The translations under genes and the position numbers were made by a program. A stretch of 64,000 nt of DNA, from the NCBI RefSeq assembly GCF_029714205.1, contig NZ_CP121648.1, positions 4,725,001-4,789,000 of the forward strand, written 5' to 3'. The notes under the pieces are model-generated. The model made no database searches. It was not told where the DNA came from and was given only the letters and a program-made list of their open reading frames with translations. Below are positions 42,834 through 53,110 of this stretch, piece by piece. The stretch's first letter is position 1, and each line of letters starts with the position of its first letter. Origin of the DNA: Methylobacterium sp. CB376 (GTDB taxonomy: Bacteria; Pseudomonadota; Alphaproteobacteria; Rhizobiales; Beijerinckiaceae).

Positions 42834-44125
42834 CACGCGGCCGCCGCGTGCCGGTAGGCGACCGCGCCGCCGACCAGGGTGAGCAGGGCGCGCCCCTGCA
42901 GCCGCGCCTCGTCGAAGGGCGAGTTCTTGGAGCGCGACTTCAGCTGCCGCTTGTCGAGCCGGTAGGGCTCGTCGGGGTCGAACAGGACGAGGTCGGCCGG
43001 GGCGCCCTTGGCCAGGGATCCGCCGTCGCGGCCGAGGACCCGCGCGGGCTCGCGCGCCAGGGCGGCGAGGAGGCGCGGGAGCGCGACGTCGCCCGCGTGG
43101 ACGAGGCGCAGGGCGGCCGCCAGCAGGGTCTCGATCCCGAGCGCCCCGTCCGCCGCCTCCGCGAAGGGCAGGCGCTTCGTCTCCACGTCCTGCGGGTTGT
43201 GGTCGGAGACGATCACGTCGATGACCCCCTCGTTCAGGGCCTCCACCACCGCTCTGCGGTCCTCCTCGGTGCGCAGGGGCGGGGAGAGCTTGCAGAAGGT
43301 GCGGTAGTGGCCGATGTCGTTCTCGTTGAGGACGAGGTTGTTGATCGAGACGCCGCAGGTGACCGGCAGGCCCGCCTCCTTGGCCCTGCGCACGATCTCG
43401 ACCGAATCGGCGCAGGAGATCATGGCCGCGTGATAGCGGGCCCGGGTCAGGCGCACGAGGCGCAGGTCGCGCTCCAGCAGGATCGTCTCGGCCTCGCGCG
43501 GAATGCCGTGCAGGCCGAGCCGCGAGGCCATCTCGCCCTCGTTCATCACCCCGTCGCCGACGAGGTCCGGCTCCTCGACGTGCTGCATCAGCAGGGCGCC
43601 GAAATCCCGCGCGTAGGTGAGGGCGCGGCGCATCACCTGCGCGTTCGTCACCGCCCGCAGACCGTCCGTGAAGGCGACGGCGCCGGCCTCGCCGAGGAGC
43701 CCGAACTCGGTCATCTCGCGCCCGGCGAGGTGCTTGGTGATCGCGGCGGCGGGCAGGACGTTCACGCTCGCGGTGTCGCGGGCGCGGCGCAGCACGAAGT
43801 CGACGATGGCGGGCTCGTCGATCACCGGGTTGGTGTCGGGCATGCAGACCAGGGTGGTGACCCCGCCGGCGGCGGCGGCGGCGCTGGCGCTGGCGAGGGT
43901 CTCCCGGTGCTCGGCGCCGGGCTCGCCCACGAAGGCGCGCAGGTCGGTGAGGCCGGGGGCGAGGACGTGGCCGCCGCCGTCGATCACCTCCGCGCCCTCC
44001 GGCGCGGCCGGGACGGCGCCCCGCTGGACGTCCGCGATGCGGCCGTCGCGGATCAGGACGGCGCCGGGCTCCTCGCGTCCGGCGACCGGATCGAGGAGGC
44101 GGGCATTGGTGATGACGAGTGTCAT
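42833..44125 (-). CDS. pyrC: Dihydroorotase-like protein PyrC lacking the HxH metal motif
   Basis: A 430-residue protein of the dihydroorotase family (multifunctional-complex type). The canonical metal motif after the PGxxD segment is HxH; here the segment reads [15 protein letters not shown], so both histidines are replaced (RAF). Other motif residues are kept: [15 protein letters not shown] and [16 protein letters not shown]. In Pseudomonas a similar PyrC' supports assembly of aspartate transcarbamoylase without catalysis. It follows pyrB on the same strand, 271 bases on, and is coupled to plsY. A second, active dihydroorotase would be needed elsewhere. Confidence 0.85.
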   Translation of the reverse strand: MTLVITNARLLDPVAGREEPGAVLIRDGRIADVQRGAVPAAPEGAEVIDGGGHVLAPGLTDLRAFVGEPGAEHRETLASASAAAAAGGVTTLVCMPDTNPVIDEPAIVDFVLRRARDTASVNVLPAAAITKHLAGREMTEFGLLGEAGAVAFTDGLRAVTNAQVMRRALTYARDFGALLMQHVEEPDLVGDGVMNEGEMASRLGLHGIPREAETILLERDLRLVRLTRARYHAAMISCADSVEIVRRAKEAGLPVTCGVSINNLVLNENDIGHYRTFCKLSPPLRTEEDRRAVVEALNEGVIDVIVSDHNPQDVETKRLPFAEAADGALGIETLLAAALRLVHAGDVALPRLLAALAREPARVLGRDGGSLAKGAPADLVLFDPDEPYRLDKRQLKSRSKNSPFDEARLQGRALLTLVGGAVAYRHAAAA

Positions 44126-44396
44126 GGGTCGGACAGCTCCGCTGCGGGCGCGCGCACGGCGGCGAGGAGGGCGTCGAGAGCGAGCCGGATGCTCCCGAGA
44201 GCCAGATCGGTGGGGACGGGGAGCGCGGTGGGGCCTCGGTGTCTCGGCCGGGATTCCCGCTCGGCACGCCGCACGGCGACCTCCATCCATCCGCGCAAGG
44301 GCACCCCCTCTCCCGGCTCACCGGGTTCGCCGCCCTTCCCCTCCGGCGCGGGAGGGGCGGGGCCGCCGATACCGAAGGTTCACCCCTCAACCCCTG

Positions 44397-45347
44397 TCAA
44401 GCGTTCGGCAGATGCGTCGCCAGCGCCTCCAGCACCGCCATCCGCACCGCCACGCCCATCTCCACCTGTTCGCGGATCAGCGACTGCGCCCCGTCCGCCA
44501 CGTCGGAGGCGATCTCGACCCCCCGGTTCATCGGGCCGGGATGCATCACCAGCGCGTCGGGCGCGGCGAGGCTCAGCTTCTCGCCGTCGAGGCCGAAATA
44601 GCGGAAATACTCCTTCACCGAGGGCACGAAGGAGCCGTTCATGCGCTCGCGCTGCAGGCGCAGCATCATCACGATGTCGGCGCCCGCGAGGCCCCGGCGC
44701 ATGTCGGTGAAGACCTCGACGCCCATCCGGGCGATGCCGGGCGGCAGCAGCGTCGAGGGGCCGATCACCCGCACCCGGGCGCCCAGGGCCTGCAGCAGGA
44801 TGATGTTCGAGCGCGCGACCCGCGAGTGCAGGACGTCGCCGCAGATCGCCACCCGCAGCCCCTCGATCCGGCCCTTGTTGCGCCGGATGGTCAGCGCGTC
44901 GAGGAGCGCCTGGGTCGGGTGCTCGTGGGCGCCGTCGCCGGCATTGACCACCGCGCAATCGACCTTGCGGGCGAGGAGGTGCACCGCGCCGGCCTGATGG
45001 TGGCGCACCACGATGATGTCCGGCCGCATCGCGTTCAGGGTCGCGGCGGTGTCGATCAGCGTCTCGCCCTTCTTCACCGAGGAGGAGGCGACCGACATGT
45101 TCATCACGTCCGCCCCGAGCCGCTTGCCGGCGAGCTCGAAGGAGGATTGCGTGCGCGTCGAGGGCTCGAAGAACAGGTTGATCTGGGTGCGCCCGCGCAG
45201 GGTCGCGCGCTTCTTCTCGACCTGCCGGCTGATCTCGACCGCCTCATCGGCCCGATCGAGCAGCGCGACGATGTCGAGCGGGCTCAGCCCCTCGATGCCG
45301 AGCAGGTGACGGTGCGGGAATCCCGGGCGGGTCGGCGGCGTGCTCAT
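44397..45347 (-). CDS. pyrB: Aspartate carbamoyltransferase catalytic subunit
   Basis: A 316-residue ATCase that condenses carbamoyl phosphate with aspartate, a committed step of pyrimidine synthesis. The carbamoyl-phosphate motif is [16 protein letters not shown], the aspartate region contains [10 protein letters not shown] and [10 protein letters not shown]. No regulatory pyrI is present. It is divergent from topA with 183 bases between, where a TTGACA element at 45416 could serve the topA promoter. Confidence 0.96.
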   Translation of the reverse strand: MSTPPTRPGFPHRHLLGIEGLSPLDIVALLDRADEAVEISRQVEKKRATLRGRTQINLFFEPSTRTQSSFELAGKRLGADVMNMSVASSSVKKGETLIDTAATLNAMRPDIIVVRHHQAGAVHLLARKVDCAVVNAGDGAHEHPTQALLDALTIRRNKGRIEGLRVAICGDVLHSRVARSNIILLQALGARVRVIGPSTLLPPGIARMGVEVFTDMRRGLAGADIVMMLRLQRERMNGSFVPSVKEYFRYFGLDGEKLSLAAPDALVMHPGPMNRGVEIASDVADGAQSLIREQVEMGVAVRMAVLEALATHLPNA

Positions 45348-45530
45348 GCTGGCCCTGGCCTATAGGAGCAGGGCGGAAGCGCCGCAAGCAGGGCAGGCCC
45401 GTCCTTCCGGGCATTTGACAATGGCCGCACCTTCACCCACTTCTCGGGCCCGAGGCGCCTCCCCCGAGCGCCGGCGTCCGCCACATCGAGAAAGACCGCA
45501 GCGGTCTGCTTGGGAAGAGGCAAGCCGTTC

Positions 45531-48272
45531 ATGAAAGTCGTCGTCGTCGAGTCGCCCGCGAAGGCCAAGACGATCAACAAGTATCTCGGCCACGACTACG
45601 AGGTCCTGGCCTCGTTCGGGCACGTGCGCGACCTGCCGGCGAAGGACGGCTCGGTCGATCCCGAGCAGGACTTCAAGATGCTCTGGGAGCTGGAGGAGCG
45701 CGGCGCCAAGCGGGTCTCCGAGATCGCCCGGGCGGTCAAGGGCGCCGACACGCTGATCCTCGCCACCGACCCGGACCGCGAGGGCGAGGCGATCTCCTGG
45801 CACGTGCTGGAGGCGCTGCAGGCCAAGCGGGTGCTGAAGGACGTGGCGGTCGAGCGCGTCACCTTCAACGCCATCACCAAGGACGCGGTGCAGACCGCGA
45901 TGGCCAACCCGCGCCAGATCGACCAGGCGCTGGTGGACGCCTACCTGGCCCGGCGGGCCCTCGACTACCTCGTCGGCTTCAACCTCTCGCCGGTCCTGTG
46001 GCGCAAGCTGCCCGGCGCACGCTCGGCCGGCCGGGTGCAGTCGGTGGCGTTGCGGCTCGTCTGCGACCGCGAGGCGGAGATCGAGGCGTTCAAGCCGCGG
46101 GAATACTGGTCGCTGGTGGCGACGCTGGCGACCGCCAAGGGCGCCACGTTCGAGGCCCGGCTCGTCGGGGCCGACGGCAAGCGCATCCAGCGCCTCGACG
46201 TCGGCACCGCCGAGGAGGCGGAGGCGTTCCGGCGCGACCTCGAACTCGCCACCTTCGCGGTCGCGAGCGTCGAGTCGAAGCCCGCCAAGCGGCACCCGCA
46301 GCCGCCCTTCACCACCTCGACCCTGCAGCAGGAAGCCTCCCGCAAGCTCGGCCTCGCCCCGGCCCAGACCATGCGCATCGCGCAGCGGCTCTACGAGGGC
46401 GTCGAGATCGGCGGCGAGACGGTCGGCCTCATCACCTACATGCGGACCGACGGCGTCGACATGGCGCCCGAGGCGATCCGCGACGCGCGCCGCGTCATCG
46501 GCGCCGAGTTCGGCGACGCCTACCTGCCGGGGGCCCCGCGCAGCTACAGCGTGAAGGCCAAGAACGCGCAGGAGGCCCACGAGGCCGTGCGCCCGACCGA
46601 TCTCGGCCGGCTGCCCAAGGAGGTCGCCCGCTTCCTCGAACCCGAGCAGGCCAAGCTCTACGAGCTGATCTGGATCCGCACCATCGCGAGCCAGATGGAA
46701 TCGGCGGAGCTCGAACGCACCGTCGTCGAGATCGCCGCCCAGGTCGGGCCGCGCCGCCTCGACCTGCGGGCGACCGGGCAGGTGGTGCGGTTCGACGGCT
46801 TCCTCACCCTCTACCAGGAGGGCAAGGACGACGAGGAGGACGAGGAATCCCGCCGCCTGCCGCCGATGCAGGCGGGCGATCCGCTGCGGCGCGAGCGCGT
46901 CGCCGCGACCCAGCACTTCACCGAGCCGCCGCCGCGCTACTCCGAGGCGAGCCTCGTCAAGCGGATGGAGGAGCTCGGCATCGGCCGTCCCTCCACCTAC
47001 GCGGCCGTGCTGCAGGTGCTGCGCGACCGGGAATACGTCCGCCTCGACAAGAAGCGCCTCGTGCCGGAGGACAAGGGCCGCCTCGTCACCGGCTTCCTGG
47101 AGAGCTTCTTCCAGCGCTACGTCGAGTACGACTTCACCGCCGACCTGGAGGAGCAGCTCGACCGGATCTCGAACGCCGAGATCGACTGGCGCGAGGTGCT
47201 GCGCGACTTCTGGCGCGACTTCTCCGCGGCGCTGGCCGGGACCAAGGAGCTGCGCACCGCCGAGGTGCTGGAGGCGCTCAACCAACTGCTCGGCCCGCAC
47301 ATCTTCCCGCCGCGGGCGGACGGCGCGAATCCCCGCGCCTGCCCGAACTGCGCGGGCGGCACGCTCTCGCTCAAGCTCGGCAAGTTCGGTGCCTTCGTGG
47401 GCTGCTCGAACTACCCGGAATGCAAGTACACGCGGCAGCTCTCGGCCGCCGGCCTCGACGGGGACGGGGAGGGAAGCGCCGGCGAGGGCGGCCAGCCCGG
47501 CGTGCGGGTGCTCGGCGAGGATCCGGCGACGGGCCTGCCGGTGACGCTGCGCGACGGCCGCTTCGGTCCCTTCGTGCAACTCGGCGAGGCCTCGGCCGAG
47601 AAGGGGGCCGAGAAGCCCAAGCGCTCGTCCCTGCCACGGGGCCTGACGCCCGCGGACGTGACCCTGGAGACCGCCCTCAAGCTCCTCGCCCTGCCGCGGG
47701 AAGTGGCCCGGCACCCCGAGAGCGGCGAGCCGATCCTGGTCAATCTCGGCCGCTTCGGCCCCTACGTCCAGCACGGCAAGACCTACGCCAATCTCGGCAA
47801 GGACGACGACCTGCTGGAGATCGGCGCGAACCGGGCGATCGACCTCATCGTCGCCAAGGAGCAGGGTGGGGGACGGCCGGCGGCCGATCCGGGCCGGGTT
47901 CTCGGCAACGACCCGGAGGGGCGCGCCGTCACGGTCAAGGCCGGCCGCTACGGCCCCTACGTCACGGATGGCGAGGTCAACGCGACCCTGCCGAAGGGGG
48001 CCGACAAGGAGGCTCTCACCCTCGAGGAGGCGCTGCGCCTGATCGTGGCCCGCCGCGAGGCGGGCGGCGGCACCAAGAAGAAGACGTCCGGCCGGGCCCG
48101 CGCGGCGCGCAAGACGGAGGCGAAGCCGGCCGCCAAGGCCAAGGCGGAGAAGGCCGCGAAGCCGGCCGCCGCGGGCAAGAGCGCGTCGGCGGGCAAGAGC
48201 GCGTCGGCGGCCAAGAGCGCAACGGCGCCCGAGAAGGCGCCCGCGCGCAAGAAGGCGGCGGCCGCCGAGTAG
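45531..48272 (+). CDS. topA: DNA topoisomerase I
   Basis: A 913-residue type IA topoisomerase that removes negative supercoils. The TOPRIM domain starts MKVVVVESPAKAKTINKYLG and has ATDPDREGEAISWH; the active Tyr is in LITYMRTDG. A C4 zinc motif CPNCAGG...GCSNYPEC lies near 610, followed by repeated domains and a long Lys/Ala-rich tail. The tail has three 18-bp tandem repeats. The chosen ATG at 45531 starts the TOPRIM domain; an upstream codon at 45510 would add seven residues. The tail length varies in relatives and may bind DNA. Confidence 0.96.
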   Translation: MKVVVVESPAKAKTINKYLGHDYEVLASFGHVRDLPAKDGSVDPEQDFKMLWELEERGAKRVSEIARAVKGADTLILATDPDREGEAISWHVLEALQAKRVLKDVAVERVTFNAITKDAVQTAMANPRQIDQALVDAYLARRALDYLVGFNLSPVLWRKLPGARSAGRVQSVALRLVCDREAEIEAFKPREYWSLVATLATAKGATFEARLVGADGKRIQRLDVGTAEEAEAFRRDLELATFAVASVESKPAKRHPQPPFTTSTLQQEASRKLGLAPAQTMRIAQRLYEGVEIGGETVGLITYMRTDGVDMAPEAIRDARRVIGAEFGDAYLPGAPRSYSVKAKNAQEAHEAVRPTDLGRLPKEVARFLEPEQAKLYELIWIRTIASQMESAELERTVVEIAAQVGPRRLDLRATGQVVRFDGFLTLYQEGKDDEEDEESRRLPPMQAGDPLRRERVAATQHFTEPPPRYSEASLVKRMEELGIGRPSTYAAVLQVLRDREYVRLDKKRLVPEDKGRLVTGFLESFFQRYVEYDFTADLEEQLDRISNAEIDWREVLRDFWRDFSAALAGTKELRTAEVLEALNQLLGPHIFPPRADGANPRACPNCAGGTLSLKLGKFGAFVGCSNYPECKYTRQLSAAGLDGDGEGSAGEGGQPGVRVLGEDPATGLPVTLRDGRFGPFVQLGEASAEKGAEKPKRSSLPRGLTPADVTLETALKLLALPREVARHPESGEPILVNLGRFGPYVQHGKTYANLGKDDDLLEIGANRAIDLIVAKEQGGGRPAADPGRVLGNDPEGRAVTVKAGRYGPYVTDGEVNATLPKGADKEALTLEEALRLIVARREAGGGTKKKTSGRARAARKTEAKPAAKAKAEKAAKPAAAGKSASAGKSASAAKSATAPEKAPARKKAAAAE
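48171..48224 (+). repeat. Three 18-bp tandem repeats in the topA tail
   Basis: GCGGGCAAGAGCGCGTCG repeats at 48171-48188 and 48189-48206, with a third diverged copy at 48207-48224. They encode AGKSAS repeated in the Lys/Ala-rich tail. Confidence 0.9.
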
Positions 48273-48279
48273 CGCGCGC

Positions 48280-48468
48280 TCAGAGCGCCCAGGCGAGGGT
48301 GGCGGCGAAGACCACCGCGAAGGCCGCTCCCGTCGCCGTGGCGGCGAAGCGGTGCGCGGAGGCGTGGGTCGCCACGGCGGCCTCGTCGAGGTAGCCGAAG
48401 GCCTGTCCGGCCGCGCGCTCGGCGCGCGCGAGGGCGATGTGGTGCGCGTGGCGGGTGGCGGCCGTCAT
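48280..48468 (-). CDS. Small hypothetical membrane protein (62 aa)
   Basis: A 62-residue protein starting MTAATRHAHHIALARAERAA, with a C-terminal membrane helix (TATGAAFAVVFAATLAWAL). It is convergent with topA, seven bases from its stop. No family is recognised and the ribosome binding site is weak, so the gene is uncertain. Confidence 0.45.
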   Translation of the reverse strand: MTAATRHAHHIALARAERAAGQAFGYLDEAAVATHASAHRFAATATGAAFAVVFAATLAWAL

Positions 48469-48675
48469 CGGGGGCGACTCCTCGACAGAACGGGGACAGC
48501 GTAGCCGTAACGCGTTGACGCCTTCTTTGTTCCAGCCCGGGAGGGACGGGTGAAGCAATCTTAACGTAACCTGTTTACCATCTGGGGCCGGCTGGGGGCG
48601 CCGCGCGCTCCCGCCCCACCCCGGATCCGCCTTTGGACCCTTTCTGTTTCCGGTTTGTTCCGGTATAGGGAGAGG

Positions 48676-50772
48676 ATGAGTGCGAATGCTGCCAGAGCCG
48701 TCCCCCCGTCGCGAGGCCGCCGCGTGAGCGATCCTGCGCGCGATCTGTTCGCTCCGGGCGCCAAGCCGGCGCCCGGCGACCCCGAATCCGGCGCGAAGCG
48801 CCCGCGCCCCGTGGCGGTGCCATCCCCCGCCGCGGAGGCCGGCTACGACGCCTCGGCGATCGAGGTGCTGGAGGGGCTGGAGCCGGTGCGGCGCCGGCCG
48901 GGCATGTATATCGGCGGCACCGACGAGAAGGCGCTCCACCACCTCTTCGCCGAGGTGATCGACAACTCGATGGACGAGGCGGTGGCCGGGCACGCCACCT
49001 TCATCGAGGTGGAGCTGGAGGAGGGCGGCATCCTCAGCGTCACCGACAACGGTCGCGGGATCCCGGTCGATCCGCACCCGAAATTCCCGGGCAGGTCGGC
49101 CCTCGAAGTGATCATGACCACCCTGCACGCGGGCGGCAAGTTCGATTCCAAGGTCTACGAGACCTCGGGCGGCCTGCACGGCGTCGGCGTCTCGGTGGTG
49201 AACGCGCTCTCCGACCGGCTGGAGGTCGAGGTCGCCCGCAACCAGACCCTCTACCGCCAGCACTTCTCGCGCGGGGTCCCGCAGGGCGGGCTGGAGCAGG
49301 TCGGCCGGGTGCAGAACCGGCGCGGCACGAAGGTGCGCTTCCATCCCGACCCGCAGATCTTCGGGGCGCTCGCCTTCGACCCGCGCCGCCTGTTCAAGAT
49401 GGCGCGCTCGAAGGCCTACCTGTTCGGCGGGGTCGAGATCCGCTGGCGCTGCGCGCCCGCCCTGGTGGAGGGCATTGAGGGCGTTCCGGCCGAGGCGGTG
49501 CACCGTTTCCCGGCGGGCCTGCGCGACTACCTCGCCCAGGAGATCGACGGCAAGGAACTCGTCACCGACGCGCTGTTCACCGGCAAGGTCACGAGGCCGG
49601 GCAGCCACGGCTCCCTCGAATGGGCGGTGGCGTGGCTCACCCACGACGACGGGTTCTCCTCCTCCTACTGCAACACGGTGCCGACGCCGGAGGGCGGCAC
49701 GCACGAGAGCGGGCTGCGCATCGCGCTGCTGCGGGCCCTGCGCGACCACGCCGAGCGGGTCGGGCAGGTCAAGCGCGTGCAGGCGGTGACGACCGACGAC
49801 GTGATGGCGACCTGCGCGTCGATGCTGTCGGTGTTCATCCGCGAGCCCGAGTTCCAGGGCCAGACCAAGGACAAGCTCGCGACGCTCGAAGCCTCGCGCA
49901 TCGTCGAGGCGGCGGTGCGCGACGCGTTCGACCACTGGCTCGCGGCGTCGCCGACGCAGGCCAACAAGCTCCTCGACTGGGTGATCGACCGCGCCGAGGA
50001 GCGGCTGCGCCGCCGCCAGGAGAAGGAGGTCGCCCGCAAGACCGCGACCCGCAAGCTGCGCCTGCCGGGCAAGCTCGCCGATTGCTCGAAGGCCGGGGCG
50101 GCCGGCTCGGAGATCTTCATCGTCGAGGGTGACTCGGCCGGCGGCTCGGCCAAGCAGGCCCGCGACCGCGCCAGCCAGGCGGTGCTGCCCCTGCGCGGCA
50201 AGATCCTCAACGTCGCCTCGGCGAGCCGCGACAAGCTCGGGGCGAACCAGCTCCTCTCCGACCTGACCCAGGCGCTCGGCTGCGGCACCGGCTCGCATTA
50301 CCGCGACGACGACCTTCGCTACGAGAAGGTCATCATCATGACGGACGCCGACGTCGACGGCGCCCACATCGCCTCGCTGCTGATCACCTTCTTCTACCGG
50401 CAGATGCCGAAGCTGATCGAGAAGGGGCACCTCTACCTCGCGGTGCCGCCGCTCTACCGGCTGAGCCAGGGCGCGAAGACCGCCTACGCGCGCGACGACC
50501 GCCACAAGGAGCAGTTGATCAAGACCGTGTTCAAGAACGGCAAGGTCGAGATCGGGCGCTTCAAGGGCCTGGGCGAGATGATGCCGGGGCAGCTCAAGGA
50601 GACCACCATGGACCCGTCGAAGCGCACGCTGCTGCGGGTCGAGGTGCTGGACGAGGCGCGGGAGGCGACGGGCGACGCGGTCGAGCGCCTGATGGGCAAC
50701 AAGCCCGAGGCCCGCTTCGCCTTCATCTCCGAGCGGGCGGTCTTCGCGGACGAGGCGGAACTCGACATCTGA
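48676..50772 (+). CDS. parE: DNA topoisomerase IV subunit B
   Basis: A 698-residue ParE, the ATPase partner of ParC. The GHKL ATPase has RRPGMYIGGTDEKALHHL, EVIDNSMDEA and DNGRGIPVD; the TOPRIM domain has EGDSAGGSAKQARDR and DADVDGAHIASLL. The N-terminus carries a 50-residue Ala/Pro-rich extension before the ATPase. ATG at 48676 follows GGGAGAGG directly; GTG at 48724 (SDPARDLF) is a possible alternative start. Its stop is followed by a C/G-rich hairpin near 50780 without T-run. Confidence 0.95.
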   Translation: MSANAARAVPPSRGRRVSDPARDLFAPGAKPAPGDPESGAKRPRPVAVPSPAAEAGYDASAIEVLEGLEPVRRRPGMYIGGTDEKALHHLFAEVIDNSMDEAVAGHATFIEVELEEGGILSVTDNGRGIPVDPHPKFPGRSALEVIMTTLHAGGKFDSKVYETSGGLHGVGVSVVNALSDRLEVEVARNQTLYRQHFSRGVPQGGLEQVGRVQNRRGTKVRFHPDPQIFGALAFDPRRLFKMARSKAYLFGGVEIRWRCAPALVEGIEGVPAEAVHRFPAGLRDYLAQEIDGKELVTDALFTGKVTRPGSHGSLEWAVAWLTHDDGFSSSYCNTVPTPEGGTHESGLRIALLRALRDHAERVGQVKRVQAVTTDDVMATCASMLSVFIREPEFQGQTKDKLATLEASRIVEAAVRDAFDHWLAASPTQANKLLDWVIDRAEERLRRRQEKEVARKTATRKLRLPGKLADCSKAGAAGSEIFIVEGDSAGGSAKQARDRASQAVLPLRGKILNVASASRDKLGANQLLSDLTQALGCGTGSHYRDDDLRYEKVIIMTDADVDGAHIASLLITFFYRQMPKLIEKGHLYLAVPPLYRLSQGAKTAYARDDRHKEQLIKTVFKNGKVEIGRFKGLGEMMPGQLKETTMDPSKRTLLRVEVLDEAREATGDAVERLMGNKPEARFAFISERAVFADEAELDI

Positions 50773-51185
50773 TCGGGGGCCCCGCGACGGCTGCGGGGCG
50801 TCCCGGCGCGGCCGCGGGCCCGGGCGAACGGCCCTGTCGTGGGCCGGGCCGGCAGGACGGAAGCGGCGGAGATGGGGCCTCGGTGTCGGTGAGCCGCGCG
50901 CCTTGCCGTGGGCTCGCGCCCCGGGCGCCGCTTCCACCCGTCATCCGCGTGTCGCCGCTACGCGCCGGACCGGACGAGTTCCGGGGCGATCCTCGCGGCA
51001 CGTCTCATCGGCGGCGGCATGCCTCCCTCCGATCGTGCCTCCGGCCACCGCGTCGGGCGTCGGAGCAGGGGCAGCGTGATCCCGCGGCGACGGCAGGTCA
51101 AGGGAGATTCGCCGCGCCATCGGCTGCTACACTCCCGGGCGCGGACGGCTCGACCCGCCCGCCGCCAGACGAGGAGGAGACGCCG
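50773..51185. other. 413-base region between parE and an alcohol dehydrogenase gene
   Basis: No coding sequence is supported. It begins with a GC-rich hairpin (GCCCCGC/GCGGGGC, 50779-50799) without T-run. The end holds GAGGAGGAGA, the ribosome binding site of the dehydrogenase gene. A TACACT at 51127 could be a -10 element but lacks a good partner. Confidence 0.4.
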
Positions 51186-52343
51186 ATGACAGGTTCCGAG
51201 ATCCGGGTCGCGACCTTCGCGGGGCCTGGCGCCGCGCCGGAGATCCGCACCGTGCCCTGGCCCGCCGTGCCCCGGAAGGCCGCCCTCATCAAGATCGGCG
51301 CCTGCGGCGTCTGCGGCACCGACCAGCACATCCTGAAGGGCCACTGGCCCAAGCCCCTGCCCTGGCCCTTCACCCTCGGCCACGAGATCGGCGGCGTCAT
51401 CGTCGAGAAGGGCGAGGACTTCACCGCCGATTTCATGGAGAAGCCGCTGCAGGTCGGCTCCAAGGTGATGATCCCGCCGCTGATGCCCTGCGGCCACTGC
51501 TACTACTGCGTCCACTATCCGGAGCAGGCCAACAAGTGCCTGACGCCGGTCTATTACGGGCGCTACCTGGGCTTCGACAAGGCGCCGCACCTGTGGGGCG
51601 GCTTCGCCGAGTACGTCTACGTCGACCTCGACATGCTGCCCGGGACCAAGGTCTACAAGCTGCCGGACGACATGAACCTGCGGCTCGGGGCGCTCGCCGA
51701 GCCGCTGACCTCCTGCATCCGGGCCTTCAACCGGGCCGTCCGGGCGGGCGGCTTCAAGTGGGGCGACACGGTCGTGATTCAGGGATCGGGTCCGATCGGC
51801 ATCCTGGCGGTGGCCGCCGCCCAGGAGATGGGGGCGGGCCGGGTGATCTGCGTGGGCGCGCCCGAGGAGCCGCGCCTCGCCCTCGCCCGCCGCTTCGGGG
51901 CCGAGGCGACGGTGGACATCACGGAGATCCGCACGCCGCAGGAGCGCATCGCGCGCGTGCGCGAGATCGTCGGCGGGTTCGGGGCGGACCTCGTGATGGA
52001 TTGCTCGGGCCATCCCTCGGCCGGGCCGGAGGGCATCGAGTTCCTGCGCGACGGCGGCACCTACGTGGAGATGGGCCAGTTCACGGATGCGGGCGCGATC
52101 GAGACCTCGTGGCACCGGATCTGCGCCAAGGACCTGACCGTGCTGGGCTCCTGGGCCTTCACGGGCAACGACTTGCCCCTCGGCGTGGACATGCTCTATC
52201 GGGCGCGGGCGAAGTACCCGTGGCTGGAGATGCAGACGCTCTACCCCTTCACCCGGGAGGGCGTGAGCGCCGCCGTCGCCGACGCCATGGCGATGCGGAC
52301 CGTCAAGTCCACGATCGTGCCCTTCCCCGATCTCGTGGCCTGA
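51186..52343 (+). CDS. Zinc-dependent alcohol dehydrogenase family protein
   Basis: A 385-residue medium-chain zinc dehydrogenase. The catalytic zinc site is visible in GACGVCGTDQHIL and the GHE of LGHEIGGVIVEKG; the structural zinc cysteines are CGHCYYCVHYPEQANKC, with an unusually long spacing before the fourth Cys. The Rossmann motif is IQGSGPIGILAVAAA. Such proteins oxidise or reduce sugars, polyols or amino-acid derivatives (threonine or sorbitol dehydrogenase-like); the substrate is not clear. The ATG at 51186 has GAGGAGGAGA six bases upstream. It is followed by a DUF2147 gene. Confidence 0.92.
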   Translation: MTGSEIRVATFAGPGAAPEIRTVPWPAVPRKAALIKIGACGVCGTDQHILKGHWPKPLPWPFTLGHEIGGVIVEKGEDFTADFMEKPLQVGSKVMIPPLMPCGHCYYCVHYPEQANKCLTPVYYGRYLGFDKAPHLWGGFAEYVYVDLDMLPGTKVYKLPDDMNLRLGALAEPLTSCIRAFNRAVRAGGFKWGDTVVIQGSGPIGILAVAAAQEMGAGRVICVGAPEEPRLALARRFGAEATVDITEIRTPQERIARVREIVGGFGADLVMDCSGHPSAGPEGIEFLRDGGTYVEMGQFTDAGAIETSWHRICAKDLTVLGSWAFTGNDLPLGVDMLYRARAKYPWLEMQTLYPFTREGVSAAVADAMAMRTVKSTIVPFPDLVA

Positions 52344-52416
52344 CGGGCCGGACGGCGCACGGGCCGAACGGGCGCCGCCGACCGGCGGCTCCGACCGTAC
52401 TCATGAGGAGCACCCC

Positions 52417-52821
52417 TTGTATCGTGGACTGATCGCCCTTCTGGCCCTGACGATGCCGGCGCTGGCGCAGCCGAGACTCGACCCGTCCGGGACCTGGCTG
52501 ACGGCGGGCGGCGACGCCCATATCCGGATCACGCGCTGCGGCCAGGGCTATTGCAGCACCGTCGCCAAGGTGCTGACCGGCGAGGCGAAGGACGTGCACA
52601 ACCCCGATCCGGCCCTGCGCGCGCGCAGCATGGTCGGCGTCGCCCTGTCGACCGACATGCGCCCGACCGGCGAGGGCTGGGAGGGCTCGCTCTACAATTT
52701 CCGCGACGGGAAGACCTATACCGGCAAGCTCGCCGTGAAGGGCCCGAACGCGCTCGAACTCGCCGGCTGCGTGCTCGGCGGGCTGATCTGCAAGCGCCAG
52801 ATCTGGTCGCGGGTCAATTGA
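52417..52821 (+). CDS. DUF2147 secreted protein, first copy
   Basis: A 134-residue exported protein of DUF2147 (lipocalin-like beta barrel of unknown role). The signal peptide covers about residues 1-17, then PSGTWLTAGGDAHIRITRCG, a Cys-rich core and YNFRDGKTYTGKL. The start is TTG at 52417, decided by GAGGAG at 52405-52410, six bases upstream. A second family member lies at 56.7 kb. It follows the dehydrogenase after 73 bases but has its own ribosome binding site. Confidence 0.83.
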   Translation: MYRGLIALLALTMPALAQPRLDPSGTWLTAGGDAHIRITRCGQGYCSTVAKVLTGEAKDVHNPDPALRARSMVGVALSTDMRPTGEGWEGSLYNFRDGKTYTGKLAVKGPNALELAGCVLGGLICKRQIWSRVN

Positions 52822-53110
52822 CGCGGAACCCGCGCGGGGCCTTCCCGTCCCGCGCGGCCGCCGCTCCGCAGCGGCGGACGGGCCGCAGCCGGCAGCATCA
52901 TTCGGCATGACTTGCGAAAGAAACCATCCGCAATTGGCCGCACCATCGCTGCATGTTCGGGACCGAATTTGAGGCGACGTGCCACAACAGGATCCCGAAG
53001 ATCGTTCGCGATGATGTGAATATGTCATTGTGCCCCTGGGTCAAGCATTCGTTAAGATTTGCAGATTAGACGAAGGCATCGTCCTTCCGGCTGTCGATTC
53101 GAGCACGACC

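Noticed and set aside
44126..44396. A 60-codon minus-strand frame between pyrB and pyrC
   Set aside because: It overlaps the pyrC start, has no ribosome binding site and resembles no protein family.
50779..50799. Intrinsic terminator after parE
   Set aside because: The stem is good but there is no T-run at all, so I list it only as a hairpin in the intergenic description.
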